A stretch of 64,000 bases of DNA from CAWBRT01 sp963791145 (GCA_963791145.1 CAWBRT010000006.1:124001-188000), one strand, 5' to 3'; positions 48,222 to 57,609 are shown, counted from the stretch's first letter. Notes: generated by a model not told the origin, from the sequence alone. Numbers and translations are program-made.

Positions 48222-49481
48222 ATGGGAGAAGCAATGAATTCGTCGAGCGCAACACAGCCGTACAAGCCGAGATTGGTCTTCTGGGAGGTCACGAAGGGCT
48301 GCAATCTTCGTTGCATCCATTGCCGCGCCACGGCGACGGAGCTGACCTCGCCCACCGACCTGCCTACGGCCAGAGCTCTCGACATCATTACCCAGATCTC
48401 GGAGTTTGCCAACCCGATCCTGGTGCTCAGCGGCGGCGAGCCGCTCTACCGCACGGACATCTTTCAACTGGCCAGCTATGCCACCCAGCGCGGGCTGCGC
48501 GTCGCCCTGGCCACCAACGGAACGCTGGTGACCAAGGAGATCGCGCGCAAGATTGTCGACTCGGGCGTGAAGCGGGTTTCCATCAGCCTGGACGGCGCCA
48601 ACGCCGAGACGCACGATACCTTCCGCGGCATTCCCGGAGCTTTCGAGGCCGCCATCTACGGCTTCCGCAATCTCAAGGATCTCGGCATGGCGGTGCAGAT
48701 CAATATGACCATCGCCCGGCACAATGCCAAGGAGCTGCCGGCGGTGCTGGACATGGTGCGCCGCATCGGCGCCGACGCGCTGCATACCTTCCTGCTGGTG
48801 CCGGTGGGTTGCGGCGTGGACATCGCCGACGAGCAGATGGTGGCGCCCGAGGAGTACGAGAAGCTGCTCAACTGGTTTTACGATCAGGAGCAGATCGGCG
48901 ATATCGAAATGAAAGCCACCTGCGCGCCGCACTACTTCCGGGTCGTTCGGCAGCGTAAGGCCGCGGAACGGAAAGCTGCGGGCTATGGCGCGGCGTCCGC
49001 CGGGAAAGCGGACGAAGCGGCTATCGGTCCGACGGAGATGACCATGCCGGGCTCGACCGGAATTTCGCTGCGTCCGGCACACGCGGTATCGGCCAGCGGC
49101 GCGGCGGCGAAGATGGCTCCGGAACATCCCGCGGCCCACGCGGGCAAGCATCCGGAGGGCATGAGCGCGGTCACCAAGGGATGCCTGGCGGGAACGGGCG
49201 TCTGCTTCATCTCGCACGAAGGCGAAGTTTTCCCCTGCGGTTATCTGCCGGCGCTGGCCGGCGACCTGCGGCGGCAATCGTTCGCCGAGATCTGGACGAA
49301 CTCGGAAGTCTTCAGCACCCTGCGCGACAACAGCAAGCTCACCGGCAAGTGCGGTTGCTGCGAGTTCCGCAACGTCTGCATGGGATGCCGCGCCCGCGCC
49401 TTCGCCGCTACGGGCGACTATATGGCGGAAGAGCCCTTCTGCGTCTACCAGCCGAAGACGCTGCAGACGAGCAAAGCGTAG
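48222..49481 (+). CDS. Radical SAM/SPASM protein (NirJ/AhbC/AhbD-like)
   Basis: The protein has 419 residues. The radical SAM cluster CNLRCIHC (Cys27, 31, 34) is preceded by RLVFWEVTKG, and LVLSGGEPLYRTD is the SAM-binding GGE motif. The C-terminal SPASM-like region has cysteines in KGCLAGTGVC, VFPCGYLPAL, GKCGCCEFRNVCMGCRARAF and EPFC, for auxiliary Fe-S clusters. This layout is shared with NirJ, AhbC and AhbD, which modify porphyrins in heme d1 and alternative heme synthesis, and with peptide-modifying enzymes. An Ala-rich insert (~245-320) lies before the SPASM part. The function here is not certain; no heme gene is adjacent. Confidence 0.85.
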   Translation: MGEAMNSSSATQPYKPRLVFWEVTKGCNLRCIHCRATATELTSPTDLPTARALDIITQISEFANPILVLSGGEPLYRTDIFQLASYATQRGLRVALATNGTLVTKEIARKIVDSGVKRVSISLDGANAETHDTFRGIPGAFEAAIYGFRNLKDLGMAVQINMTIARHNAKELPAVLDMVRRIGADALHTFLLVPVGCGVDIADEQMVAPEEYEKLLNWFYDQEQIGDIEMKATCAPHYFRVVRQRKAAERKAAGYGAASAGKADEAAIGPTEMTMPGSTGISLRPAHAVSASGAAAKMAPEHPAAHAGKHPEGMSAVTKGCLAGTGVCFISHEGEVFPCGYLPALAGDLRRQSFAEIWTNSEVFSTLRDNSKLTGKCGCCEFRNVCMGCRARAFAATGDYMAEEPFCVYQPKTLQTSKA

Positions 49482-49571
49482 CAAGACCGAGAGGCCCCGC
49501 CAGTCCTAAGCTTCAAAATCAAAAGCCCATATTTTGCCAACAGAAGACAAATATAGGCCACCTTGGGAGAA

Positions 49572-49664
49572 TTCTGTCGCCCCCCTACGGGGCTCGACGA
49601 TTTTATGGCAGTCTACCCAGGGCTTACGCCCTGGGCTACCGTTTTTTGCCCGCTTCGCGGGCTG
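49572..49664 (+). repeat. Composite palindromic repeat family D, copy 1
   Basis: The order is CTGTCGCCCC..CTACGGGG, then ACCCAGGGCTTACGCCCTGGGCTAC, then CCCGCTTCGCGGGCTGG (three stems). The same series is at 51413-51510, and its first part at 59674-59702. It is followed by a partial REP (49690-49720). Nothing else is seen in 49482-49800. Confidence 0.65.
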
Positions 49665-49800
49665 GCTGGCCCACTGCGCGGGACGGCTGGCCCGCTGCCG
49701 AGGACGACGGCGCTACAAGAGTAAGCCCCGCCGAAGCGGGGCTTTTTTGCTGTCAGACAAAAGCAAAAAAATTAAACCGTAGAGGATGTGTCCGGACCGC

Positions 49801-51064
49801 TTACCAGGTCGCTACCCAGTATGGGTAGGAAAGAGTGTTCGCCGCCGGTGTCCCATTTTGATTTGGCATCCAGCTGACAAAATCCGATTGGCCGATTACC
49901 ATCGACGCCGCCATGCCGTTGCTGAATGGAGGCGCAAATACCAATGTGCGGCTGGCGAAGACGTCCGCGACGAAGAGCCTTCCATCGGTGTCAAAGGCCA
50001 AGCCCGCCGGAGCCATAGTCGTGGGGCTGTTCGGAGTGACGTCAGGTACGTTGTCTGGGAAATTCGGCTGGCCGAGCACCAGACTGGCGTCCATGCCGCT
50101 AGTAAAGGGCGGCCTGAACTGTACGACGCGGAAATTGTCCCGGTCTGCCACCCACAGATTTCCCCGACTATCAAACGCCAAGCCTACAGGTGCGGCGAGC
50201 AGGCTCGCGGTGGCACCGTGAGACGGACTAAGAATGATGGAGACAAAATCAGGCTGGCCCAGCACAAGGCTGGCCGCCATGCCGGTGGTGAAAGGCGGCC
50301 GGTACTGCAAAACGCGGCTGTTGAAGTAATCTGCTACCCACAAATTGCCTTGCCTATCGACCGCTATTCCCTCGGGTCGGCAAATCGTGCCCACTTTAGG
50401 GGCGCCTATCCCTTGATTACAGGAATTGCTGGTGAAGTCCGGTTGGCCGATCACGATGCTGGCGGCCATGCCGTTGCTGAAGGGCGGCTTGAATTGCACG
50501 ATACGATTATCCAGTAAATCGCTGACCCAAAGGCTGCCATCGGCATCAAACGCCAACCCCTGGGGCGCCGACAAGCCGCTAGCGCTGGTTGTGCATGCTG
50601 CCGGTGGTGAAGTCGGGCTCACCGAGCACCAACGAAGCGCTCATGCCGTTGCTGAATGGCTGCTGGAACATAGTCACACGACAAGCGTTGGTTCCATTCG
50701 TGTACTGAGCCACGTAGATGTTGCCGCCGTCATCCACGGTAACCGCCATTGGGCCAGTCAGCCCGTCTGCCGACAACTTCGCGGTACTGTGGGTGAAGTC
50801 CGGTTGCCCCAAAACCACACTGGCGGCTTGGTCCGTTGTAAAGGGAGCGCCATAAACGAACACACGGTTATTGCCGCTATCAGCCGTTACCAGGAACTGT
50901 GTCGGGGTGACGCTGGACGGCGGTGTATTGCTGGAGGGCGGCGTATTGCTGGAGGGCGGCGTATTGCTGGATGGTAAGGCCGCGCTTCCGCAACCCGGCA
51001 GCGCCGCGGCAATCAGCAGCAGGAAGGCAAGACTCAGACGTGCATGGGTCCACTTCGTGGCCAT
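49801..51064 (-). CDS. NHL-repeat lipoprotein 1, one frame break
   Basis: This is a predicted outer-membrane or periplasmic lipoprotein: signal peptide with lipobox LPGCGSA, then a Ser/Pro/Thr linker of four SSNTPP units coded by 18-base direct repeats (50930-50975). A beta-propeller of six or seven NHL-type units follows, with the core GNLWVADxxNxRVxQFxPPF and SNGMAASLVLGQPDF. It ends in ...PYWVATW. NHL propellers bind proteins or carbohydrate. The frame shifts once near 50595, just after EPDFTTG. It is the third of three related genes in a row on this strand. Confidence 0.78.
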
Positions 51065-51173
51065 TCCTTCTCCTGTCTGGGGCCGCACATGGTCCTGGGC
51101 CGCTGCGGGAGTATCTTGTAATTGCAGCCCTTGCCATGACTTAGATGTGAATCGAGCAGCTCTGGTTGGTCAA

Positions 51174-51369
51174 GCCCGCCGCCGGGGACGGCGGCGCTAC
51201 CACAGCAAAGACGGGACCCGCCGCCGGGGACGGCGGCGCTACCACAGTAAAGACGGGACCCGCCGCCGGGGACGGCGGCGCTACCACAGCAAAGACGGGA
51301 CCCGCCGCCGGGGACGGCGGCGCTACCACAGCAAAGACGGGACCCGCCGCCGGGGACGGCGGCGCTACG
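51174..51369 (+). repeat. REP array 3, five units, between NHL genes 1 and 2
   Basis: There are five regular 42-base units identical in core to array 2 (CCGCCGCCGGGGACGGCGG). They are oriented as the RAYT arrays, and no transposase is next to them. Confidence 0.85.
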
Positions 51370-51412
51370 AGGTAAAGGCCGTTGCGGGAGAGTCGTCCTG
51401 AGGGCTCAGGTA

Positions 51413-51510
51413 AGAACTCTGTCGCCCCTACAGGGCTCAATTGCTTTATGCCGCTCTACCCAGGGCTTACGCCCTGGGCTACTATCTTTCCGCCCGCTTC
51501 GCGGGCTGGT
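51413..51510 (+). repeat. Composite palindromic repeat family D, copy 2
   Basis: The same three-stem series as at 49572-49664, with ACCCAGGGCTTACGCCCTGGG and CCCGCTTCGCGGGCTGG conserved exactly. Confidence 0.65.
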
Positions 51511-51604
51511 TTTTCGCGTTTTCCTCCGGACTGGTGGGACCGCGCTCTCGCGCGTTCCCTGGGGCCCGCTACTGAGTGCTGAACTTAAGACTGCTGCCGA
51601 TAAC

Positions 51605-52601
51605 TCACCAGGTCGTCACGCCCAGCGGCCAATACAGGGTGCTGGCAGTAAAGGTGAGGCCTCCACCCTGGTTGGGATCGCCGTGGGCAAAGTCCTGCTG
51701 GCCAATCACAAGCGATGCCGCCATGCCGTTGCTGAAGGGAGGCGCAAAGATCAGCAGGCGGTTGTACAAAATGTCGGCGACGATAAGCCTTCCACCGCCA
51801 TCCAGCGCCACGCTTCCGGGATTCTTCAGCGTAGTGGCGGCCGGCGCGGCCGGAGCTGCGTTGTTGGTAAAATTCTGCTGGCCCAGCACCAAGCCGGCAG
51901 CCATGCCGCTGGTGAAGGGCGGGCTGAACTGCAAAACGCGATTATTGCCGGTGTCGGCGAGCCACAGATTTCCCTGGCTATCCTGAGGCCAATCCGCCAG
52001 GCTGGCAAACCAGGCCGGCTGTTGGCGCCGCTGCGCCTTGATTGCAGGAACTACTGGTGAAGTCCACCTGGCCGAGAACCACGCCGGCGGCCATGCCGTT
52101 GCTGAAAGGCTTCCGGAATTGCACTACACGGTTGAAATCAGTGACCCAGAGGTTGCCGCCGGCATCAAATGCCATGGCGCCGGGCGCCGTCAATCCGCTT
52201 GCGCTGACTGCGCATGATCCGGTGACGAAGTCGGGTTCACCCAACACCAATGACGCGTTCATGCCGCTGCTGAAGGGCGGCTGGAACTGGGTCACGCGGC
52301 ACGCTTTGACGGCCCCTATCGAGGCCTGTCCCACGTAGAGGTTGCCACTGGCATCCAGCGCGACGGAGACGGGCGGTTCCACACTGGTTGCTGTCTGGTA
52401 AGGGCCACCCAACATCACGCCGGCAGCCTGGTTCGTGCTGAAAGGAGCGTTATAGATAAGGACGCGAGAGTTAATATAGTCGGCTGTAAAAAGAAATTGT
52501 GTAGGGTTGGTGGTGGAAGAAGTGCCGCAACCCAGCAGCATCCCCGCCATCAAGAACAACAGCGCAAGACTCATCCAGACCCATACCCACTTCTTTCTCA
52601 T
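51605..52601 (-). CDS. NHL-repeat lipoprotein 2, one frame break
   Basis: The signal peptide has lipobox MAGMLLGCGTSS, followed by a short Thr/Ser linker (TTNPTQF) and the same NHL-type repeats: GNLYVGQ, GNLWVTD, GNLWLADTGNNRVLQF and GRLIVADILYNRLLIF, each followed by PPFSxGMxAxLVLG. The C-terminus is ...YWPLGVTTW, as in the sister genes. The frame changes once near 51985 (around GGLA/DSQGN). The start at MRKKWVWVWMSL gives a normal signal peptide. It is separated from the third copy by about 100 bases. Confidence 0.76.
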
Positions 52602-52698
52602 CGTTCTTTTCCTCCGGATATGTGGGCCGCGCTCTCGCGCGTACCCAGGGCCCGCTATTTCTGTACTGAGTGTTGCAATCAAGACAGCTGCCGATGAA

Positions 52699-53925
52699 TC
52701 ACCAAGTCGCAATGGAGAATGGGCCGGCCAGAGTGTTCGCCGCGGGTGTAAATCCCCCGCCCTGATTCACCAGCCAATGGGCAAAATCCTGCTGCCCAAT
52801 GACCAGAGTTGCCGCCATGTTGTTGCTGAAGGGAGGCGTAAAAATCAACGTGCGGTTGGCCATCATGTCCGCGACGAAAAGTCTTCCGCTGGTGTCAAAC
52901 GCCAAACTCATGGGAAACCATATGGTGGAGCTGGTCGACGGCGGAGTGAGCGAATAGGTTGTGAAATTCGCCTGGCCCAGCACCAAACTGGCGGCCATGC
53001 CGTTGGTAAAGGGCGGCGCATACTGCAAAACGCGATTGTTGCCGTTGTCGGCGACCCACAGATTGCCTTGACCATCGAAGGCTAACCCGAAGGGGGCGCA
53101 AGTTGTGTTGGCTGCCGCCGGGGCTGATGGGTCTGAGCTTCGATCGCAGAGATTGCCGGTGAAATCCGCCTGGCCGAGAACCAGGCTGGCGGCCATGCCG
53201 TTGCTAAAGGGCGGACGGAACTGCAACACGCGGTTGTTATTGGCATCTACGACCCAGAGATTGCCCTGACTGTCGAAGGCCATGCCAGCGGGTAAGCAAA
53301 TAGTGCTGGCGGTTGCGGGGGCTGCCGGGTTTGTGCTCTGGTTGCACAAATTGCTGGTGAAATCCGCCTGGCCAAGAACAATGCTGGCGGCCATGCCGTT
53401 GCTGAAAGGCGGCTTGAATTGCACGATACGACTATCGGCGGCATCGCTGACCCAGAGATTGCCGCCGGCATCCAACGCCAATCCCTCTGGCGCCGTCAGG
53501 CCGCTGGCACTGGTTGTGCATGCCCCGGTGGTAAAGTTGGGCTCGCCCAGCACCAACGATGCGCTCATGCCGTTGCGGAAAGGCTGCTGGAACATGGTCA
53601 CACGGCAAGCATTGATTCCACTCGTCGTGTACTGAGCCACGTAGATGTTGCCGCTGCCATCCACGGCGATCGCCGTTGGGGCAGCTAACCCGTCCGCCGA
53701 TAACTTCGCAGCACCATGGGCGAAGTCCGACTGCCCCAATACGAAGCTGGCGGCCTGGTTCGTGCTGAAGGGAACGTTGTAAACAAGGACGCGATTGTTT
53801 CCCAGATCATCCGCAACCAGCATCCGAGTCGGGACGATGCTGGAACTGCCGCAGCCCAGCAACATTCCTGCGATCAATGACAGCAATGCAAGACCGGTCC
53901 AGATCCATGCCCACTTCGTCTTCAT
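52699..53925 (-). CDS. NHL-repeat lipoprotein 3, intact
   Basis: This is the only unbroken copy, ~408 residues from MKTKWAWIWTGL. The lipobox is LIAGMLLGCGSSS. About six NHL-type units follow, for example GNLWVVDANNNRVLQFRPPF and GNLWVADNGNNRVLQYAPPF, and the protein closes with AGPFSIATW. Cys pairs in some loops (ACTTSASG, NLCNQSTN) recur in the sister proteins. The internal repeats and the three genes are so alike in DNA that recombination between them is likely. Confidence 0.82.
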   Translation of the reverse strand: MKTKWAWIWTGLALLSLIAGMLLGCGSSSIVPTRMLVADDLGNNRVLVYNVPFSTNQAASFVLGQSDFAHGAAKLSADGLAAPTAIAVDGSGNIYVAQYTTSGINACRVTMFQQPFRNGMSASLVLGEPNFTTGACTTSASGLTAPEGLALDAGGNLWVSDAADSRIVQFKPPFSNGMAASIVLGQADFTSNLCNQSTNPAAPATASTICLPAGMAFDSQGNLWVVDANNNRVLQFRPPFSNGMAASLVLGQADFTGNLCDRSSDPSAPAAANTTCAPFGLAFDGQGNLWVADNGNNRVLQYAPPFTNGMAASLVLGQANFTTYSLTPPSTSSTIWFPMSLAFDTSGRLFVADMMANRTLIFTPPFSNNMAATLVIGQQDFAHWLVNQGGGFTPAANTLAGPFSIATW

Positions 53926-54348
53926 TCCCCCTCCTGGTTTTGGGGCCACACACTTCAAGAGCCGTCAGATAAGTACAAGGACTGCTTACAGATAGCTTCA
54001 GCCGCTCGGAGCAAGACTCGCGCTTCAACTCGGGGAGCTATGTTTTGGAACAGCGGGGCCGGGTACGGCAGGGCCGGGCAGAACACGGCCGGCGAAACTG
54101 GGGGATCGTGAGTAGCTGATTCTGGGTGAACTTTATCACGGCCATTCGGTCGGGAGAAACAAATTCTGCCGGGAATAAACGCTTAGAAAGCCGCTCTGGG
54201 CGCAACATTCCGAGCGTCAGGTACTTGCGGCTTGACATCCGCGGTTGAGCGGCAGTAGGCTAGCTATCGGCAGGCGAACAAATAGCGAATACAAAGTTTC
54301 ACATTATGACAACACTGTTGCGCGTAGAAAGACGCCGCTAAGCCCGCG
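53926..54348. other. Divergent promoter region with a -35/-10-like pair
   Basis: It lies between NHL gene 3 and the radical SAM gene. TTGACA (54232-54237) and TAGGCT (54256-54261) are spaced 18 bases and point toward the radical SAM gene. A GGCCGGG-rich stretch at 54050-54100 is unexplained. Confidence 0.4.
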
Positions 54349-55380
54349 ATGACGCCCGGTCCCTACAACTCGTACCTCTTCCATCTCTCCGAGCCGGAGG
54401 AAGAACCCTGGGTGGGTATTGCCCGGCTGGCGGCACAGGGCGAATTCGTCCGTCCCGGACACAACGTGCGCTACTTCACCCTGGAGTCGCGCAGCTTGCT
54501 GAACCGGGTGCAATCAGCGCGACGGATGCCGTTCGCCTGGGCCATCAATCCGTATCGCGGCTGCGAGTTCGCCTGCAAGTACTGCTACGCGCGCTATACG
54601 CATGAGTTCATGGAGATGCGCGACGGGCTCGACTTCGAGCGCAAGATCTACATCAAGCAGCAGGCCGGCTGGCTGCTGCGCCGGGACCTGAAGAAGGTGA
54701 AGGCAGGCGAGCAGATCGCCATCGGCACGGCCACGGATCCTTACCAGCCCGCCGAGCGCAACTACCAGGTGACGCGCGCCATTCTGGAAGAGCTGGCGCA
54801 GCACCGCGGCTTCGACGTCGGCATCGTCACCAAGTCAGACCTCATCCTGCGCGATCGCGAGCTGCTGCGGCGTCTCGGCGAGCAGAACCGCATCTACGTG
54901 AACCTGACCGTCACCACGCTGGACGCCAGGCTGGCGCGGATTCTGGAGCCGCGCGCGCCGCGTCCCGACCTGCGGCTGCGGGCGGTGGAGGAGCTGAACC
55001 GGGCGGGCGTCGAGGCCGGGGTCATCTGCGCGCCGGTGCTGCCAGGCATCACCGATTCGGAGGAATCGCTGGAGGCGGTGGTGGCCGCCACGCAACGCGC
55101 GGGCGGCAAGAACATCTTCGCCAATCCACTGTTTCTGAAGCCCTGCTCCGCAGCCATCTTTCTGCCGTTCCTGGAGCGCGAGTTTCCGCACTTGGTGGAG
55201 GAATACCGCAAGCACTACGCGGGGCGGGCGTTCGTCTCAGCGGCGTACCATCGGCAGATCAGCAAATTGATGACGAAGCTGCGGCAGAAATACGGAATCC
55301 GCTACCAGCGGGAGTCGCCGAAACCGGTGCCCGCACAGGTTGCAGAAGAACAACTGACGCTGTTTCCGATGGTGGGGTGA
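54349..55380 (+). CDS. PA0069/Rv2578c-type radical SAM protein
   Basis: The protein has 343 residues. The FVRPGHNVRYFTLESRSLLNR opening and NPYRGCEFACKYCYARYTHEFM segment place it in the PA0069/Rv2578c family; the 4Fe-4S ligands are CEFACKYC. The SAM-binding region is IAIGTATDPYQPAERNY, followed by DVGIVTKSDLILRD and APVLPGITDSEE. The family resembles spore-photoproduct lyases, but its reaction is unknown. It is complete; the stop is followed by a stem-repeat. Confidence 0.86.
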   Translation: MTPGPYNSYLFHLSEPEEEPWVGIARLAAQGEFVRPGHNVRYFTLESRSLLNRVQSARRMPFAWAINPYRGCEFACKYCYARYTHEFMEMRDGLDFERKIYIKQQAGWLLRRDLKKVKAGEQIAIGTATDPYQPAERNYQVTRAILEELAQHRGFDVGIVTKSDLILRDRELLRRLGEQNRIYVNLTVTTLDARLARILEPRAPRPDLRLRAVEELNRAGVEAGVICAPVLPGITDSEESLEAVVAATQRAGGKNIFANPLFLKPCSAAIFLPFLEREFPHLVEEYRKHYAGRAFVSAAYHRQISKLMTKLRQKYGIRYQRESPKPVPAQVAEEQLTLFPMVG

Positions 55381-55461
55381 TGCGGGCGGAAATTGTTGTA
55401 TCAAACAACGAACTACCCCACGTTAGCCAACGACGGGCGAACGATGGGGCACCTCGCCAAT

Positions 55462-55500
55462 CCCTAAACCCTAAACCCTAAACCCTAAACCCTAAACCCT
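55462..55500. repeat. Perfect heptamer tract (CCCTAAA)n, telomere-like
   Basis: There are five and a half perfect copies of CCCTAAA. It runs into the stop codon of the DUF4870 gene (TAG at 55492-55494 on the minus strand) so that the last residues and stop are repeat-derived. It belongs to the class of heptamer tracts at gene ends in this window. Confidence 0.85.
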
Positions 55501-56028
55501 GTCCAGCTCCACTCCTGCCACCTTTGCCGCCAGGTACTTGATGCCGGGGTATCCGGCCCATTCGCCGTTGTTGGCGCGCAGTCCGTAGACGATTCCGAGC
55601 ACCAGGTTCAGGACCCAGGTCAGCGCGCCTCCGCCCCAAAAGACAACGATCATGAGAACGGGAAAGACGGCGGCGGGAGTAAAGCCAGCTTCGCCGCGCC
55701 GGGAGAAGGCCAGGAAAACTCCGGCGAAGATGGCGATCAGGCTGGCCACCCAGAGGATCATCAGCAAAAGCTGGAAGAAGACCACCTGCAGGGCATGGTA
55801 GCGGACGAACTTGGAGTCGCGGCGCACAAAAAAGATGATGCCCGGACCGATCAGCCAGGAGAAGATCTGCAGGAGGTGGGCGAGCATTCCCAGGGTGCAC
55901 TCGTCGCGCGCTACGGGCGGAGGAGCGGCCGCAGCGGACGGAGGCACAGGCATCACCGGCGGGACAGGTGTCGCCGGCTCGAAAGCGGGCGGGGTAGGCT
56001 CGGGAGTTGAAGCAGGGAAGTCGTCCAT
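55492..56028 (-). CDS. DUF4870 membrane protein
   Basis: The protein has ~178 residues. A Pro-rich cytoplasmic N-terminus (~1-45) is followed by CTLGMLAHLLQIFSWLIGPG, typical of DUF4870, and at least three hydrophobic helices including VVFFQLLLMILWVASLIAIF and LTWVLNLVLGIVYG. MDDFPASTP is taken as start. The final VELDRV and stop arise in the heptamer tract. Function is unknown. Confidence 0.8.
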   Translation of the reverse strand: MDDFPASTPEPTPPAFEPATPVPPVMPVPPSAAAAPPPVARDECTLGMLAHLLQIFSWLIGPGIIFFVRRDSKFVRYHALQVVFFQLLLMILWVASLIAIFAGVFLAFSRRGEAGFTPAAVFPVLMIVVFWGGGALTWVLNLVLGIVYGLRANNGEWAGYPGIKYLAAKVAGVELDRV

Positions 56029-56152
56029 ATCGGCGCCGATCCCGGGGCCGTTTGCGGCCACGTGGGAAGCGAATGAAATTCTACACCGAACCGGGGAGTA
56101 GTGCCGTATTGTGCCGTCTTCGAGGAGGAGATGGTAGGCGCGAGAGCCGGGG

Positions 56153-56293
56153 CCTGCCGCCGGGGACGGCGGCGCTAAAACAACAGTAAGCCCTGCCGCT
56201 TTGTCGCGCCGTCCCTACGGGACTCGAATCCTATATCGCCGCTTTCCCCACGCTAAAGCGTGGGGCTAACAAACACTGCGCCTCCGGCGCGAG
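56153..56293 (+). repeat. Single REP unit plus family B palindrome
   Basis: The REP core CCGCCGGGGACGGCGGCGCTA is at 56157-56176. The family B series (GTCCCTACGGGAC, CCCCACGCTAAAGCGTGGGG, GCGCCTCCGGCGC) is at 56205-56293. It lies upstream of the DUF4870 gene and at the 3' side of the small 84-aa gene. Confidence 0.7.
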
Positions 56294-56372
56294 ACGTACT
56301 GCGCTAATAGAAATGGCTGCCATGCAGGCGCGGTACCCTCAAGACTGCCCGCCGCCCAGGACAGCAAATCAC

Positions 56373-56627
56373 TCAGGCGACCCACTTTCGGCTGGGATCG
56401 GAGTCATTGGCCTCGACGCCGGTCTTCTGTGCGCTATGGCCGGCAGGCTGCGATGGAGAGCGCCAGGCAAAGCGGCTGAGCACATCACCGGCCAGGGCAA
56501 GCTGCTTGTCGGTGTAGCCGAGGATACGTCCGAGCGCCTCCAGGGGCGCTGCTTCTGCGGCGGGCTCGCGGGGGACGGGCGCGACAGAGGGTTGAGCTAG
56601 GTAAACCGGGATGCATTCGTTGGTCAT
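56373..56627 (-). CDS. Small hypothetical protein, 84 aa, divergent from LysR gene
   Basis: MTNECIPVYLAQPSVAPVPR opens a soluble protein with a helical centre (PLEALGRILGYTDKQLALAG) and a basic, Ser-rich end. GGAGGGAAG seven bases before the ATG supports real translation. I do not recognise the family. The divergent arrangement with a LysR regulator 94 bases away makes it a candidate target of that regulator. Confidence 0.55.
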   Translation of the reverse strand: MTNECIPVYLAQPSVAPVPREPAAEAAPLEALGRILGYTDKQLALAGDVLSRFAWRSPSQPAGHSAQKTGVEANDSDPSRKWVA

Positions 56628-56721
56628 GGGATTCTTCCCTCCACACTGCAGATGATGCGCCGGCGCAAATAATCAGTCCAATAGATTGTTGTGATTGATA
56701 TAATCATTCCGGGAGATTGAT

Positions 56722-57609
56722 ATGGAAGTCCGGCAGCTTGAAATCTTTCGCGCCCTGGCCGAGGAATTGAACTTCACCCGCACGGCCGAGCGGGTGCACT
56801 GCGTGCAGTCCAACGTCACCGGGCAGATACGCTCGCTGGAGCAGGAGCTGGGAACGCAATTGTTCGATCGCCTGTCGAAGCGGGTGGTGCTGACCGATGC
56901 CGGCAAACGGCTGTTGCCTTACGCGGAAAAGGTTCTGGTCACGCTCACGGAAGCCAGGCAGATTCTGTCGCCCAGCGCGGTGCCGTCGGGCCCGCTGCGG
57001 ATCGGCGCGCCGGAATCGGTGCTCACCTACCGCCTGCCGCGGATGCTGCGCAGGTTCCGCAAGGGTTATCCCGAGGTCGAGCTGATCTTTCGCCCGGACG
57101 TGGATCCGAATATGTTCGCGGGCGTGGAGGCGGGCAACCTGGACCTGACGATTCGCATGGTGGACGAGGTGAAAAATGACCGGGTGATGAGCATCCGCCT
57201 GCGAACCGAGCGAGTCGACTTCGTCACCAGCCCGTCGCATCCGCTGGCAGCCAAGACCAAGGTTGTGCCCGAGGACCTGCGTGGGCAAAAGATGCTGCTG
57301 ACCGAATACGGCTGCGCCTATCGCAAAAAGCTCGACGACTTGCTGGCGCTGCGCGGTATCCGCCCGAAGAACGTTACCGAGTTTGCCAGCGTGGAAGCCA
57401 TACGGGGATGCGTGGCCCTGGGCATGGGCATCGCCTTGCTGCCGCACATCGTCACGGCAGCCGACCTGCGGGCAGGACGCGTGGCGGCACTGCGCTGGGC
57501 CGGGCCTCCCATGGATATCGCCACCCACGTCATCTGGCACCGCGACAAATGGGTCTCGCCGGCGATGGATGCGTTTGTGAAAACACTGCAACAGGAGTTG
57601 CAGGAGTAG
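56722..57609 (+). CDS. LysR-family transcriptional regulator
   Basis: The protein has 295 residues. The winged HTH is MEVRQLEIFRALAEELNFTR through NVTGQIRSLEQELGTQLFDR, with a periplasmic-binding-like effector domain after residue ~90 (GPLRIGAPESVLTYRLPRML). In the divergent gap, the AT-rich ATTGATATAATCATT (~56693-56707) fits a T-N11-A LysR box. The TAG stop at 57607 is the first part of a reverse-oriented REP. Confidence 0.92.
   Translation: MEVRQLEIFRALAEELNFTRTAERVHCVQSNVTGQIRSLEQELGTQLFDRLSKRVVLTDAGKRLLPYAEKVLVTLTEARQILSPSAVPSGPLRIGAPESVLTYRLPRMLRRFRKGYPEVELIFRPDVDPNMFAGVEAGNLDLTIRMVDEVKNDRVMSIRLRTERVDFVTSPSHPLAAKTKVVPEDLRGQKMLLTEYGCAYRKKLDDLLALRGIRPKNVTEFASVEAIRGCVALGMGIALLPHIVTAADLRAGRVAALRWAGPPMDIATHVIWHRDKWVSPAMDAFVKTLQQELQE

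Noticed and set aside
55462..55500. Eukaryotic telomere contamination
   Set aside because: The tract joins bacterial genes directly and shares architecture with other heptamer tracts in the window.
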